This document shows positions 22,787-34,374 of a stretch of DNA of 64,000 bases, one piece after another. This DNA is from Fragilaria radians (Eukaryota; Bacillariophyta; Fragilariophyceae; Fragilariales; Fragilariaceae). The stretch lies in NCBI GenBank assembly GCA_900642245.1, contig CAAAJI010000001.1, positions 959,742-1,023,741 on the forward strand, read 5' to 3'. The notes beneath the pieces were generated by a model. It made no database searches. It worked only from the letters and a program-made list of their open reading frames with translations, and was not told the DNA's origin. The position numbers and the translations under genes were made by a program. Within the stretch, counting starts at the first letter, position 1. Each line of letters opens with the position of its first letter.

Positions 22787-23364
22787 TTATCTCTTTAATA
22801 AAATTTTATTCCTATGATCTGCAATTTAGCAGTCATTTGACAATTTATTTTTATGACGAAGATGATTATATGGCTTTTTGGTCGTTTTTAATCTCGATAA
22901 TCTTAGAGGACAAGATAAGAGATTTATGTCCTTGGATAAGCCTGTCAGATTGATTCCTATGTCCAGGTTCAAGATTCTCATAGATATGTGATATAGAAAG
23001 AGAGTGCTTTGATTGGTAATCCCATATCCATAAGAGAAATATGTGAGCTTAGTAACGCTCTGCTTCATCTCCACTCTGAAGACCTTTCATCAAGTGATGG
23101 TATAATCCTAATTCAATTCAGGGGAGATATCAAGCTTGGAACCAAGTTGATCAAGACCTGACCTGATGCTTACAAGATTAAGTTTTGAATACATTTTACG
23201 AAAAGACAATCAGAAAAAAGTTTTCCATTATTTTGGGATTGCATCCATATTCCTTGGGCTTCCACTCATGTTCTATCGTTGCAGCTGGAACTGTTTCAGT
23301 TGGTTCGATGAAGTCAAAGGAAGTTGATGGATGAAACAAGATAACAAATGATTTTTAAATGGTA

Positions 23365-23481
23365 CTAGTAGTTGGTGCTTGCTTTGCTTCGCAGATTTAC
23401 CTATTTTTCAAAAGAGAGTGTATCTTTGAATTTTTACATTTCCAGCAATAATTAATTGACATATTTTAACTATTTCTTAAA
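23365..23481 (-). mobile_element. Second Helitron end, inverted, cut by the gap
   Basis: Starting at CTAGTAGTTGGTGCTTGC, this is the reverse complement of the 3' end of the element at 21622-22786, with moderate divergence. It adjoins A at 23364. Copy 2 shows the uninterrupted site GGTA-TTGATG at about 24823-24827, so this too inserted between A and T. Its other end is lost in the N run. Confidence 0.75.
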
Positions 23482-23501
23482 NNNNNNNNNNNNNNNNNNN
23501 N
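23482..23501. other. Assembly gap, 20 N
   Basis: Exactly 20 unknown bases, a typical placeholder of unknown true length. It separates the inverted Helitron end from the second copy of the antiporter 3' end. Confidence 0.98.
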
Positions 23502-23872
23502 CCGTTATCGGTCTTGCATCTGCGCTAATCGATAACGTTCCACTTGTTGCTGCAACTATGGGAATGTATGACTTGGCTGATTATGGAACAGATGATAGGC
23601 TTTGGCAACTTATTGCACTTTGTGCAGGGACAGGAGGTTCTATTTTAGTGATCGGCTCAGCTTCTGGAGTGGCATTAATGGGTTTGGAAAAGGTTGATTT
23701 CTTGTGGTACACAAAAAACGTTTCCCTTGGAGCGTTTTTGGGTTACATTGCAGGGATTGCTACATATATTGCGCAATCCTTCGTCCTGCAGGGTGGCTTT
23801 GTGCAAGGCTTGTTACCACAAGCGGCAATAGCTGCCGATGTTCTTCAACAGTCTACGACAGGTTTTGTATGA
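23502..23872 (+). CDS. Partial second copy of the antiporter 3' end
   Basis: Corresponds to 20879-21249, the last 123 codons of the NhaD-type antiporter. It opens mid-gene directly at the gap and ends at the same stop. Differences from copy 1 are few and mostly silent; the one replacement is Ala to Thr in the last ten residues. Conservation of the protein suggests that it belongs to a complete gene, most simply the other allele, rather than to a decaying fragment. Confidence 0.8.
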
Positions 23873-24829
23873 ATGCTGGAATGAAGTTGAAATTGTTCAA
23901 TCTTGAATTTTGAATAGAGTGATAAATGGATAATTGCTACAAATATTAAATCTTAGTGACCAGCTGGATAAATATTATAGGTTTTGTATCTCCTTCCTGT
24001 TAGGGTGATAAAGAAATGTCGTAAGATTCCTAATAACACTTACTTGTGGTGCAACCACATTAGCATAACTTTGCCATGTACCAAATTTGTGCATATAGAC
24101 TGTATCGCATCTACAAACACCAAGGAAATTGATTATTTTTGCTTTTTTGCAAACGCTTGAGAGAGCGTTACAACTAATTCTCAAGTCCAAAATGATCTTC
24201 TGGCTGGAAATTTGACTCATGATTTTCCAGAAAAATATCTTGTAATTATCTCTTTAATAAAATTTTATTCCTATGATCTGCAATTTAGCAGTCATTTGAC
24301 ATTTTATTTTTATGACGAAGATGACAATATAGCTTTTTGGTCGTTTTTTATCTCGATAATCTTAAAGGACAAGATAAGAGATTTATGTCCTTGGATAAGC
24401 CTGTCAGATTGATTCCTATCTCCAGGTTCAAGATTCTCATAGAAATGTGATATAGAAAGAGAGTGCTTTGATTGCTAATCCCACATCCATAAGAGAAATA
24501 TGTGAGCTTAGTAACGCCCTGTTTCATCTCCACTCTGAAGACCTTTCATCAAGTGATGGTATAATCCTAATTCAATTCAGGGGAGATATCAAGCTTGGAA
24601 CCAAGTTGATCAAGACCTGACCTGATGCTTACAAGATGAAGTTTTGAATACATTTTACGAAAAGACAATCAGAAAAAAGTTTTCCCATTATTTTGGGATT
24701 GCCTCCATATTCCTTGGGCTTCCACTCATGTTCTATCGTTGCAGCTGGAACTGTTTCAGTTGGTTCGATGAAGTCAAAGGAAGTTGATGGATGAAACAAG
24801 ATAACACATGATTTTTAAATGGTATTGAT
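23502..24829 (+). repeat. Duplicated segment, copy 2 (empty site)
   Basis: Colinear with 20879-23364 minus the Helitron. Non-coding parts differ by a few percent by eye, more than the coding part. After about 24829 the sequence is unique and leads into the Hsp70-like gene. Confidence 0.88.
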
Positions 24830-24977
24830 GACTGCTATATTGTGTTAAGTAGTCCTGAAAGTAGAAGAATTTTGTGATAATTTTCTTTTACAGTGTTACA
24901 TTTACCAGTGGGTGAAGGGCCAACGGCCATACAAATTATGGGTTTGACATCTTGTCACTTTTCTGTTTTCCCCTAAT

Positions 24978-26828
24978 ATGACACAATTTTATGCAGCTCC
25001 ATCAATGCTGATTTGGATACTTCTTTTGCTCATTATAAAAGTCAAGTGTTTCTCACCCTGGAAGATCGCTAGCAATGGAAAGAGTAAATTAAATATTCTA
25101 CACGGTATTGGTGTTGGTGTTGATTTAGGAACAACAAATTCAGCTGTATCGATTCTTAATGGAGGCATTCCTGTGATACTGGAAATAGAAGGGAATGGAC
25201 GAACTTTGCCGTCCATAGTTTGCTTGGAGGAAGGCGATATTCTAGTGGGAAAAGACGCGATTGAAAAAGAATTTGAAAATCCGTTCACCACTTATCGAAA
25301 TGTCAAACGAGTAATTGGTACAGGAGAAGAAGCAGCACGTCGTATTGCAAAAGTCGTCCCCAATCTCGCCATAAGTACCTTACCCAAAACGCCAAAAAAG
25401 TCACACAAATATTCGAGGAAAAATAGAAAAGCTGATAATAGCCAAGGGCTTATGCAACAGATTTTGGATGCTCAACAAAACCCTATACAATTACATGGTC
25501 CAGCCGATAAAGATGGAGTTCGAACTTTGGTCAGTCCAGAATATATCTCCTCCCAGATTCTTCGGAAACTCTTTGAGACTGCAGAAGCGCATACGGGGCA
25601 AAAAGTTGATCGAGCCGTCATTGGAGTTCCAGCTTATTTTCACGACGAACAGCGTGACGCCACTATTCGAGCCTGCCAGATGGCGGGTGTGGACAAGGTG
25701 AAGCTGTTGCGAGAGCCAGAAGCTGCTGCTCTAAGCTATGGTGTTGGGAAGAAACAATTAGGTGATGATGATATCGACGAATTGGTACTTGTCTTTGATT
25801 TGGGTGGAGGGACGTACGATGTTAGCATGCTGGTGGTAGATAATGGCCTAACAGAAGTGATATCTACTTCTGGAAATGTTTACCTTGGTGGCTCTGATTT
25901 TGACTATCGGATTGCAGAGCATTTTCATTTCATTCTTCGAAAACATGGATTATCGGTTTCTATCCTTGATTTGCCTGGTGTCAAGCAATCCATGATCCGA
26001 GCTGCGGAAATGGTTCGAATTCATTTGAGTAACAACCGTAAAACACAGCTCACACTACCATTCACTCTTGAGGGCTGGACTACATTAAATTCAATCAAAG
26101 ACCTAATTTCATCCGATATTAGAGACGATGTCACCTCAGACGGCATTAAAGTTGATGACTCCATAATCATCGATGTCAGTCGTAACTTCATGGAATCTTT
26201 ATGTCTCAATGAATTAAGGGAATTATTGCGCCCGATTAGAGAAGTGGCTATTATCTCCGGGGCTCTGTTACCTGGCGACACAAGCCCCACTGCAGCAGAA
26301 GCTGCTTTTGCATTGGAAGAGGAGATGTATCAAGAAGTACAAGAAAGGGAGATGTTTCTTGATTTCTACGACGATCAAGAAAGTGAGAACAACTTCGAAA
26401 CGCTAAGTTCAGACACACTTTTACAGCTAAATTCTTTTGATATTAAAGCGAGTAAAAAGGCTCAACAAAAAGGAAGGAAGAAGGCACGTGATATTGCTAA
26501 AGCAGAGAAGAGATTTCGTGTTGAACGACGAAAGATTGATTCACGAGACATACAAGTAAAGGTGGAACGCGGCATCAATGGAAGGCCGATATCTCAAGTT
26601 GTCTTAGTGGGAGGAGCGACTCGAATGCCGGCGATTGGAAAGATGATCCAGGCACTCACGGGGGTGGTGCCCCAAAGGACTGTAAATCCAGATGAAGCAG
26701 TTGCACTCGGATGTGCAATTCAGGTGGGACTTCTTGATGGCAACGAAGATTTGGGCCGCCTCACAGTGTTGACACCCATGCAAGCGGCGATTCTTCGAGC
26801 ACTTGCCAGCCAACGAGGAATGGTGTGA
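24978..26828 (+). CDS. Plastid Hsp70-like ATPase lacking a substrate-binding domain
   Basis: Single exon, 616 residues. It starts with a signal peptide (IWILLLLIIKVKC) followed by FSPW, so a plastid location is likely. The Hsp70 ATPase domain is clear: GVDLGTTNSAVS (about residue 47), LREPEAAALSYG, VFDLGGGTYDVSML (about 272), and VVLVGGATRMPAIG (about 541), ending with NPDEAVALGCAIQ. Two departures stand out. A charged insertion of about 100 residues (roughly 425-530, Glu/Asp- then Lys/Arg-rich) splits the second lobe before VVLVGG. The protein also ends about 35 residues after the ATPase domain instead of carrying the usual 200-250-residue peptide-binding region. It is therefore unlikely to be a standard chaperone. 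Just past the stop, another frame encodes an acidic tail, so the true C-terminus may be longer (see findings). Confidence 0.85.
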   Translation: MTQFYAAPSMLIWILLLLIIKVKCFSPWKIASNGKSKLNILHGIGVGVDLGTTNSAVSILNGGIPVILEIEGNGRTLPSIVCLEEGDILVGKDAIEKEFENPFTTYRNVKRVIGTGEEAARRIAKVVPNLAISTLPKTPKKSHKYSRKNRKADNSQGLMQQILDAQQNPIQLHGPADKDGVRTLVSPEYISSQILRKLFETAEAHTGQKVDRAVIGVPAYFHDEQRDATIRACQMAGVDKVKLLREPEAAALSYGVGKKQLGDDDIDELVLVFDLGGGTYDVSMLVVDNGLTEVISTSGNVYLGGSDFDYRIAEHFHFILRKHGLSVSILDLPGVKQSMIRAAEMVRIHLSNNRKTQLTLPFTLEGWTTLNSIKDLISSDIRDDVTSDGIKVDDSIIIDVSRNFMESLCLNELRELLRPIREVAIISGALLPGDTSPTAAEAAFALEEEMYQEVQEREMFLDFYDDQESENNFETLSSDTLLQLNSFDIKASKKAQQKGRKKARDIAKAEKRFRVERRKIDSRDIQVKVERGINGRPISQVVLVGGATRMPAIGKMIQALTGVVPQRTVNPDEAVALGCAIQVGLLDGNEDLGRLTVLTPMQAAILRALASQRGMV

Positions 26829-27936
26829 ATGATAATAACGATCCCGATTTTGATGATTTCGATGCCGACTTTGACGAAGAAGACATATCGGTAATTGAAT
26901 TTGATACGGCAGATGACTAAAGTTTCAAATCTTAGCAAAGTCAGAGAAATTGTAAATAATGATTTTCTCTCTCTAATTTTTGTATAATTCTCTTAGCTGA
27001 ACATTATTGTACTTTTCAAAGTTAGATTCCGCCGCATGAAGTGGACCTTCTTTGACCCCACTTTCTTGCTTGCACTATCACCCATAGCACTTGGATCTGT
27101 TGAGGAAAAAATCAAATAGTCATTGAAAATTGAAAACTGCTCAATAGTTGAATCAATGCATTGTTGTTGTTGTTCATTTGAAGATGATAACTTTGCAAAT
27201 AGTGGTACTTTCTCGGTATGGTGATCGGACTAAACTATGCCTTGCACCGAACGGAGTCAAGAGTACATAAATAGGCCATTTAATTCATAAAAGGATACAT
27301 CAATCATTGAAGTGTTTTGTTAATATTTGCTTGGTTATCATAAAGCCACTATCATATTATAAATACCTACTTTCATCAAATTATACCTTATTCAATATTT
27401 CTGGTATCCCCACTGTTAGGAATTTGTAAGAAATAATAATCTGAAGAAGCCACATTTACATCCTGTTAAGTAATTTCTTGTGCTGAATTTATCATAAAGT
27501 GATGACGATAGCAAACTATTTCTAAACTTACATCGTATAGATAAGAGTAAACGTTTAAAGTACAGATCTGTATTGGACTGAGTCAGACTGACAATGGGAA
27601 AATGTCGGATGAGAGTGGAATAATCGGGCACTGAATCTTTTCTTTTCTTCTCAACTGTAATAAACGTAACCAAGTGTCTTTTCATATGTGGTATTTTCGC
27701 AACTCAAGCGTTGTCGATGAGTAAATGGGAAAAGGGAAATGCAAAATAGTGTTGGACCTACATTTACGTAACAGCAATCACTTGACAAAAAAATGATTTA
27801 CCAAAAACCAGTTACCTGATTTAAGGTGAGTAATATGTTTGGAGAGTTCTTTTCGTCGGAGTCGGAAAATGCAATTAATCAATAATTACTAGTCGAACCT
27901 CAAACACTTTTCAAATTCGTTGATGTGAGAAGGAGG
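26829..27936. other. Intergenic
   Basis: The first 90 bp contain an acidic frame that may belong to the Hsp70-like protein. The remaining about 1 kb shows no gene; a minus-strand frame at 27416-27685 has no motif. Confidence 0.45.
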
Positions 27937-29048
27937 ATGCTTAATAGGTTTTCCTCTAGTGGATTGAAGGAGGATAATGGGTCAAGGAGGTCAGTAAGCT
28001 TTCCCTCATACTGTCTATCTGGTATACTTATCGGATGCCTGTTGGGTAGTCAAGCCAAGTTGTTTTTTGGTCCTATGAACGTATGCCTCTATTCAGACCC
28101 CAATCTAATTCAAGCACAGAATAATGGATTCAATCTTGCCTTTAGTCAATCCTACGGATTTTTCGATGATATTTCAAATCAAAACTGGCAGTTGATGCAA
28201 GAGCGAGCACTGCATCGAATCAATCATCGGTTCAAATCACCTCTCAAATTCTATGATGAACCAGCTCGGTGGTATATGAACAACTTTGAACCAGATTTTA
28301 CTTGCGGTCATGAGCGTCGTGTTGGTGGCGTAGGAGATGGTCCGAAGTGGTAAGGTAATTTCTTTACAATCTTACTGAAGTACCAGCAACTATATCACTG
28401 ATGTTTTCGGTCTATATCAGGGTCTGTGACCCACATCGAATTCCTTCTTTTGTAAAGCACAGGGAAGAGAAATTACAAAACAGCTCGATTGCATCTTGCT
28501 TGATATATTCTATAGGATCTGGTGGGAAATTTCAATTCGAGGATGGGATGCACGATATATTAGGAAGTCTGTGTGAAATTCATGTTTTCGATCCTGGAAA
28601 TTGGACAAAAGATAGGCCTGATTTGGTCTCGAAAAATATCCACTTTCATAAATGGGGACTGAGTAGCTCTTATGACAAAGAGTACAAACCTGTGGTAAAG
28701 TATGGAACTTTCTTTTCTCTGCAAGACACGATGCAACTACTGGGACATGTTGGAAGGACAATTGATATCTTCAAGATAGATTGTGAATCTTGTGAATGGG
28801 CATCATTCCAAGATTGGTTTACAGCCGACATTAGAATTCTCCTTGTAGAGACCCATTCTCTACCTGCAAATACGCAAACAGCTCTCGACTTCTTCTATGG
28901 TTTTCAAAACGCAAATTTTTTTCTTTATCACAAGGAACCGAATATCCATCCTAGAGCAAAGGGAGAAGGAATTGAATGGGCATACATACGCCTACATCCA
29001 GACTTTATTCAGAATGGTAACTCAAGCTTACATGAATTCAGCTCATAG
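27937..29048 (+). CDS. METTL24/FkbM-like methyltransferase, type II membrane protein
   Basis: Two exons, 27937-28349 and 28421-29048, with a 71-nt intron, give about 346 residues. The start is the first ATG in the frame. A single N-terminal span (CLSGILIGCLLGSQAKLFF) suggests a signal anchor, with the catalytic part in the ER/Golgi lumen or outside. The splice junction restores GDGPKWVCDPHRI, close to the DGGKWVC motif of METTL24-like proteins. Then come CLIYSIGSGGKFQFE (SAM-binding glycine loop), EIHVFDPG (acidic end of strand 2) and FKIDCESCEW, the FkbM-type signature. The substrate is unknown; FkbM relatives O-methylate sugars or polyketides. Confidence 0.78.
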
Positions 29049-31234
29049 ATCAAACCAATGTTTAATTGCTTCATCTGAAACCATGAAAATCAGAACTGGA
29101 TAATACGTGTCTTTTAAGTTTTGAAGTCGTCTTTTTCACTTCATGTCGGACAAGGTAGAACAGGAAACACGGCACAAAATCCTGGATCTATGGTGCCTAA
29201 ACGGAAATATGTATGCCTCATTTAAGACAAAGTTGCTGATTGATAAGATTTAGAGAAAACCTTGGCACAGATTCATCTTCAATTTGCATAGGACAATTTG
29301 TCATGTACCTAGGAATCTAATCCATCTACAGGGTTATCATGTGGGAGTACAATGAAGCCTTTGGGAAAGTTCAGAATTCTTTTAAGATACAAACTTACCT
29401 TATAGAATGCAAGTATACAGGAGAAAAAGTGATAATGCCTAGAATGATGCATTATTTGTTATAATCCAGAATTAATGTTTACAGTTTACAGGTGTAAGAA
29501 TCTACTTGTCAGAGCACACCGTCGAACTCATGGACAGCTAGCTATATCACTCTTCATCAATAGGGACAGGATAAAATGATCACAAATTAAATAATGTGAT
29601 ATATTTTGAGGTGATACATTTGAGGGTGTCTTAACCCTTAAGCCCCTGAAAACTCAAATGAAGCATAAATCATTTGAGAAAAGGATATGAATGACCACAG
29701 ACTGTATAAAAGTGGTAGTACACAGCCTAACCAAATGCTGATTGGCAATTAGGTCAATTATTTCTATAGAGGACATATCTGTTGTTTGACTGCGTTGCTT
29801 CTTCAATCAAAATACCCAAGGTGAAGAAATAGTTGTTTACACACAAGAATGGACTGTGAACAATGAAGATCCTTGTATTGCTGATAACAACAATTTATAT
29901 TTGCGCACATTGACAGAGAATCATTGTTGAAACTTCTTCAAGAAGAAAAATTGTAAGAGCTGTTTGAAGACCTAAGCCCATGAGGGATTTTTGGCTGGAT
30001 GTAACAAATTCATTATGAATGCTATCAGAAATTGGACTAACTAAAACCTCAAGAACAAGAGTTTTGGAAGAAGTAATTGAGAATAAATGTTGGGCCTATA
30101 GAAATGGCAATGTGAATAATTCAATTAAATGAAGTCTTCTATCATTTGAAGACAGAAATGTTATTGGTCAAAAGGACTTCAAGAAAGGGACAAAAAATGC
30201 CTACTCATCAAATATTGTTGACAATACATCTGGACACAATAATATTGAAAAAGGACCTGACTTGTTTTGCCGTGTGTTTTGAGACATGAGGATGCAGTAA
30301 AGTACCTTCTTACAGCAGTCTAATTATATTGATGAAGGCTTGCGTCCAGCTGATGGATTTTGCAACAAACTCAAAAAATGCCAGATGCGGAAGTCCGATT
30401 GTGCGGTACTGTAATATTTAAGAATGTTGATGCAAACTAATTTCTTACCTTAAGCAAGGTATGATGCTTATGATGAAAGAAGCCCCAAGGGGAAACTGGA
30501 AACTGACTTGCGCGTATGTTAGGGTACTTAGCTTAGATGGCTGAAAGGGAAAACTGATCTCCAGTGAAAGATTCCCTTTGGTGGGCCTAAATGCAGAGTA
30601 AGCTGGGTATATTGTATGGAAGGATACAAAAGTCATAGTTTTAAAATAATGATCTATGTAATACACCAAGTAGAGCAATTTTGGATATTGATGACAACGA
30701 CACAATTCACTGCGTCCATGGTCTACGGGAAATGAATCATTACATTGCAGTACCTTTATGGTCCCAGCCATTACTCTAGCGTACAATATGTTTATGAAAT
30801 CAGCTTATTTCCATCTGGCTCTGGATATATTTCTCAAATCTTGCTTATGACAGATGATGGAAATGGAATCCTATGCCGTCAACCAAGATGCCCAAATTTC
30901 AAATATGTAAATATTTTGTACAATGCTTTCCTTATCTTATTATATTCTCATTGCAGTCTGTCTTGGAAATTGCTCCATATGTAACTTTGTGAATATACAA
31001 TCTTTCTGATTACTCTTTCACTTTATCCCCAAACGCAACCCACGCACAAGGCATGGTGTCAATCCGCAAATTCAATTTCTTCACCAATACTTCCCTTCTC
31101 TCCGTCGACGACCTACTGAGAAGTGGAGTGCTATGATTGGCTGATTGATTTATGAATAAATTAAAGAAAATATCTAGTACAGATCCATTTTCTTTAGTAT
31201 TCAAACTGTGACTGAAGTAAACTTTAAACTTTAG
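29049..31234. other. Intergenic, 2.2 kb, possibly with retroelement debris
   Basis: No supported gene. Broken frames from about 29,800 to 30,800 have coding-like patches but no recognised motif. The last 200 bp may contain a first exon of the next gene: an ATG at 31053 reads MVSIRKFNFFTNTSLLSVDD and could splice at 31122/31235. Confidence 0.4.
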
Positions 31235-34200
31235 ATGCCGCGGTTCATCGAAATGATAAGGAGCAACAACATTTTGAAAAGCTTAAAAAGCTTGGACGAG
31301 AGATACTTGCAATGCCAAAATACATAGATAAGCTGAAAAAAAGAAAAGGAATAGCCTGGAATATAACTTGCTTATCCAGCCATCCAAATGAATTCGATGC
31401 TTGGGATCGCTTTGTTGACAATTCTGGCGATTCCAATCCAGATAGCAATCGAGATGGAATGAAAAAGAATTCGAAGAGTAGAGTATTGATATTCTCGCCA
31501 AAACAAAAGAGGAGGAAACGCCGACACTTATCGCGAGGTAACGATAATAACAGTATATCAACCTTTGATGATATTATGAAACAAATTCCACTCATCATTG
31601 GGGAGGGGGAAAAATCAGATATCCTTGCAAATCCGAGGGTGCTCTCGCCAGAGAGTATCATAGACACCTGGGAAGACGATGCATCTTTGTTAGGAGCCAA
31701 AAGTATTGCAGCAAGAGAAAATAAGTCAATATCAAAGTCAACGAATAGTATTCACTTGCATGACGATGATTCAAAATTGTTGCTCAGAAGGCACCTAGTA
31801 ATGAGTGATAGCCATTGCATTTCAAAATCTAAGCTTACGAAAAGCCCCGACCATGAGCCTAGTTCAAGTTGTTCAATCGAAGTCATGTCTAGAAAGCACA
31901 ATGAAAATTGTGATGGTAGATTAAGCTGTTTTGGTGTATCTGGGAAATGCATTCAAAAATCATGCACGCCATCTACTGTGAGAAAGGATTATTTTGCTGA
32001 GAACCAACGTGCCGGGGTCAAAGTGAGCTTATTGACTTCTGATTCAAAGAAAGAATTGCAAGATGAACAACCAGCAGACACTGTTTCGTTGTTAGAAGGG
32101 ACCTTCCTTCTAGAGTCATTGAAGAGTTGCTGCAAAGAAATCAATCCTTGTATTGTACCCCACGAGAAACCCAATGATTCTAGAAGGTCTGTTGAATGCA
32201 ATGCCCCACAAGGCGCTGAGAAATGTGAAAGTGACAGACTTGGCGTGGATAATATTAGTGTGGAAATTACAGCAAGCAATACGAAAGGAGAGTTTGAAGG
32301 GCAATACTCAAACTCATCTTTTCAAGATCAAGGTAAAAATGTGGATGGTGTTTCTAGTTCTAATTCGCAACAAGGGCGAATGATTAAAGAGGTCGTTGAA
32401 AGATATCAAGCGTTCCAGAGAGGGAAGAATCCCTTCGACATTCAGCATCAGGATATCGAGAAAGCTTCGGAAATGATGTTTTCCAAAGGTTTGAGACGCA
32501 GCGTATCACGTCCTCTTATCGAAAAGTTTAACAACCACTGCAAGCTGCAATTACATAAAGATCATGGGTTAAAATCACATGGAAAACCATTTGCTGCCGA
32601 TAAAGAATATTTCACTATCACAAGTGAATTAAAATGGAAAAATGAATATGAAGGTGAAAGGTTGACAAATGACAGAAAGCGAGGTTATAAATCAGATATG
32701 ACTCCGATGCAGGCTTTTCAACTTGCATTAGATAAGCATGGATGTATCGATCAATACATTTTTCGCGACGAAGATGAACTTCTATTCCGTCTCAATATTC
32801 GTGATCATAAAGCTTTTACTGCGCCGCTTGGCACACCTTTTTCGGAAGATAAGTATTGGCGTAATATCGGTCCGAAACATCTAGAAATATCTTTGTCTGA
32901 TACACTGGAAACAAATCAACTATGCTGGGAAGCTACACTACTTGACTTGTTAAGGCAGCAAAGCAGCCATCAATCTTCTTTTCCGAGGCCAATTGAGATT
33001 TGCGAGTTTCAAAACAAAGTTTCAATGATCCTAGAGTTTGAGAAAAAGCTAACCATATTCGGAACAATATCTCAAGTTTTAGCTACATACTCTCTATTTG
33101 GAATGGGAGCTATGCCTGAATCAGTTATTGCTTGGATATTCTTACGCATTATCGAGCTCATAACGCCTTTGCACATGCTTGGTATTGCACATAACAACTT
33201 AGGTCTTGATTCTTTTTTGCTAGCTTCAGATGGGAATGAATGGTCATTGCTCCTCTCGGGACTAGGATCAAAGAGTAGTCTTCAGGTTGGAAAAAACTTA
33301 TATTTTCAATTTCATCATGATATGCTTAGCATAGCCTTCATTATTTGGTCCCTTTTAACTGGATGTGCAAAATTTAATTTTGACACAGTCGCTGGGAAAT
33401 TTCATATCGACGGGCTGCATTTCGTAACAGGGAATATCTTTCTTCAAGGTCGAAGTACATGGGAGAGTATTTTTGCTGCGTTGTTGAGCACACCCAAAAA
33501 TTCACAAGGAGTTACTTCTGTACCGAAAGAAACCATTGATTTACTGAAAGCTAATTTGCGACAGGATGAGAACAATTTGTTTTTTAAGTTCTTGAGCAAA
33601 AGGGAGTGTAAACGAGACAATAACCTACTTCAAAACAAAATAAAGACACGCTTAGAAATGAATTCAGAGGAACTGCTTTTCTCCCTCCATTTCGGTGATG
33701 ATTCACATGCTCAAGTTGCCGAAGGTATGATGAACCATCCTAAACCATTTACGTTGCCACAAGAGAATGAGGACACTAACGAGCAGTTTTCTTTTCAATT
33801 AACTCATAAGTTAGTTACCAACAACTTTGAAAGCGATTTCATCGACAATCAACGTGATGTTGCTGGTCGTGAAAACTTTATCGAGGGAACTGATCAATTT
33901 GGATCGTTGTATAAGGCGTCGGGAAGTTGCAATCAGCAAGTTCAACTCATTAGTATCTGTTATTCTAATACTGACGAAAGCGATGAATTGCATAGTAACC
34001 TTAGCCAGAGTATAAAAAGTCGCTGGATGCACAACATCCAAAGCGTTGACGATGAGAACATATTTTACGGGAATAGGGATTATGACACCCAACAAGACAA
34101 TCTCGACACTTCTTTAGCCTCAAAATTCCATTCCACTTTTCAGCGAAAATTACTTGAACTTAAACTTAGCGACATCCTTATAAGACAAGTTTTCAAAACG

Positions 34201-34374
34201 CAATCAATGGATAAATCGCTTGGAATTTTGATTCAGAGTAGGGAAGTTGGAAGCTGTGGAATTGATACAGATGAAAGCTCTAAATCATTCATGTGGAATT
34301 CGCTGAAGGCAAACATTAGCGAGATTATAGGACAGTGGATTCCATCTTTTCACTCAAAATATGGTAAAATGTAA
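31235..34374 (+). CDS. Large protein with BUB1-like pseudokinase region
   Basis: Open from an apparent acceptor (TTTAG at 31234) to 34374; the first ATG is 31312 (1020 residues from there), but the frame upstream reads as coding helix, so an earlier exon is likely. The first about 500 residues are Ser/Asp/Lys-rich and look disordered. From about residue 515, a kinase-like fold resembles the BUB1/BUBR1 type: CWEATLLDLLRQ, then FGTISQVL, then GAMPESVIAWIFLRIIELI, then LHMLGIAHNNLGLDSFLL near residue 627. In active BUB1 this last block is LH..GI.H.DIKPDNFLL. Here the catalytic Asp is Asn and the Lys is missing, and no DFG is seen at SLLLSGLGS, so phosphotransfer is unlikely. A spindle-checkpoint role is an inference; the N-terminal Mad3/TPR domain was not found. 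Confidence 0.5.

Larger units (their letters stand above)
20879..23364 (+). repeat. Duplicated segment, copy 1 (Helitron-filled)
   Basis: The last 371 bp of the antiporter gene and its downstream DNA recur at 23502-24829. Apart from the 1165-bp insertion at 21622-22786, the two copies are colinear and nearly identical. In the coding part only six substitutions are seen, and five are silent. Confidence 0.9.

Noticed and set aside
23456..23872. Reading frame that runs through the N gap into the second antiporter copy
   Set aside because: The N run has unknown true length and content, so only the part after 23501 is real coding sequence.
28230..28245. GGTTCAAATC, similar to a tRNA B box
   Set aside because: Lies inside the methyltransferase coding sequence, with no A box or acceptor stem. 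No convincing tRNA or rRNA was seen in the window.
30445..30786. 113-codon minus-strand frame
   Set aside because: No motif, in a region with general retroelement-like debris; not enough to call a gene.
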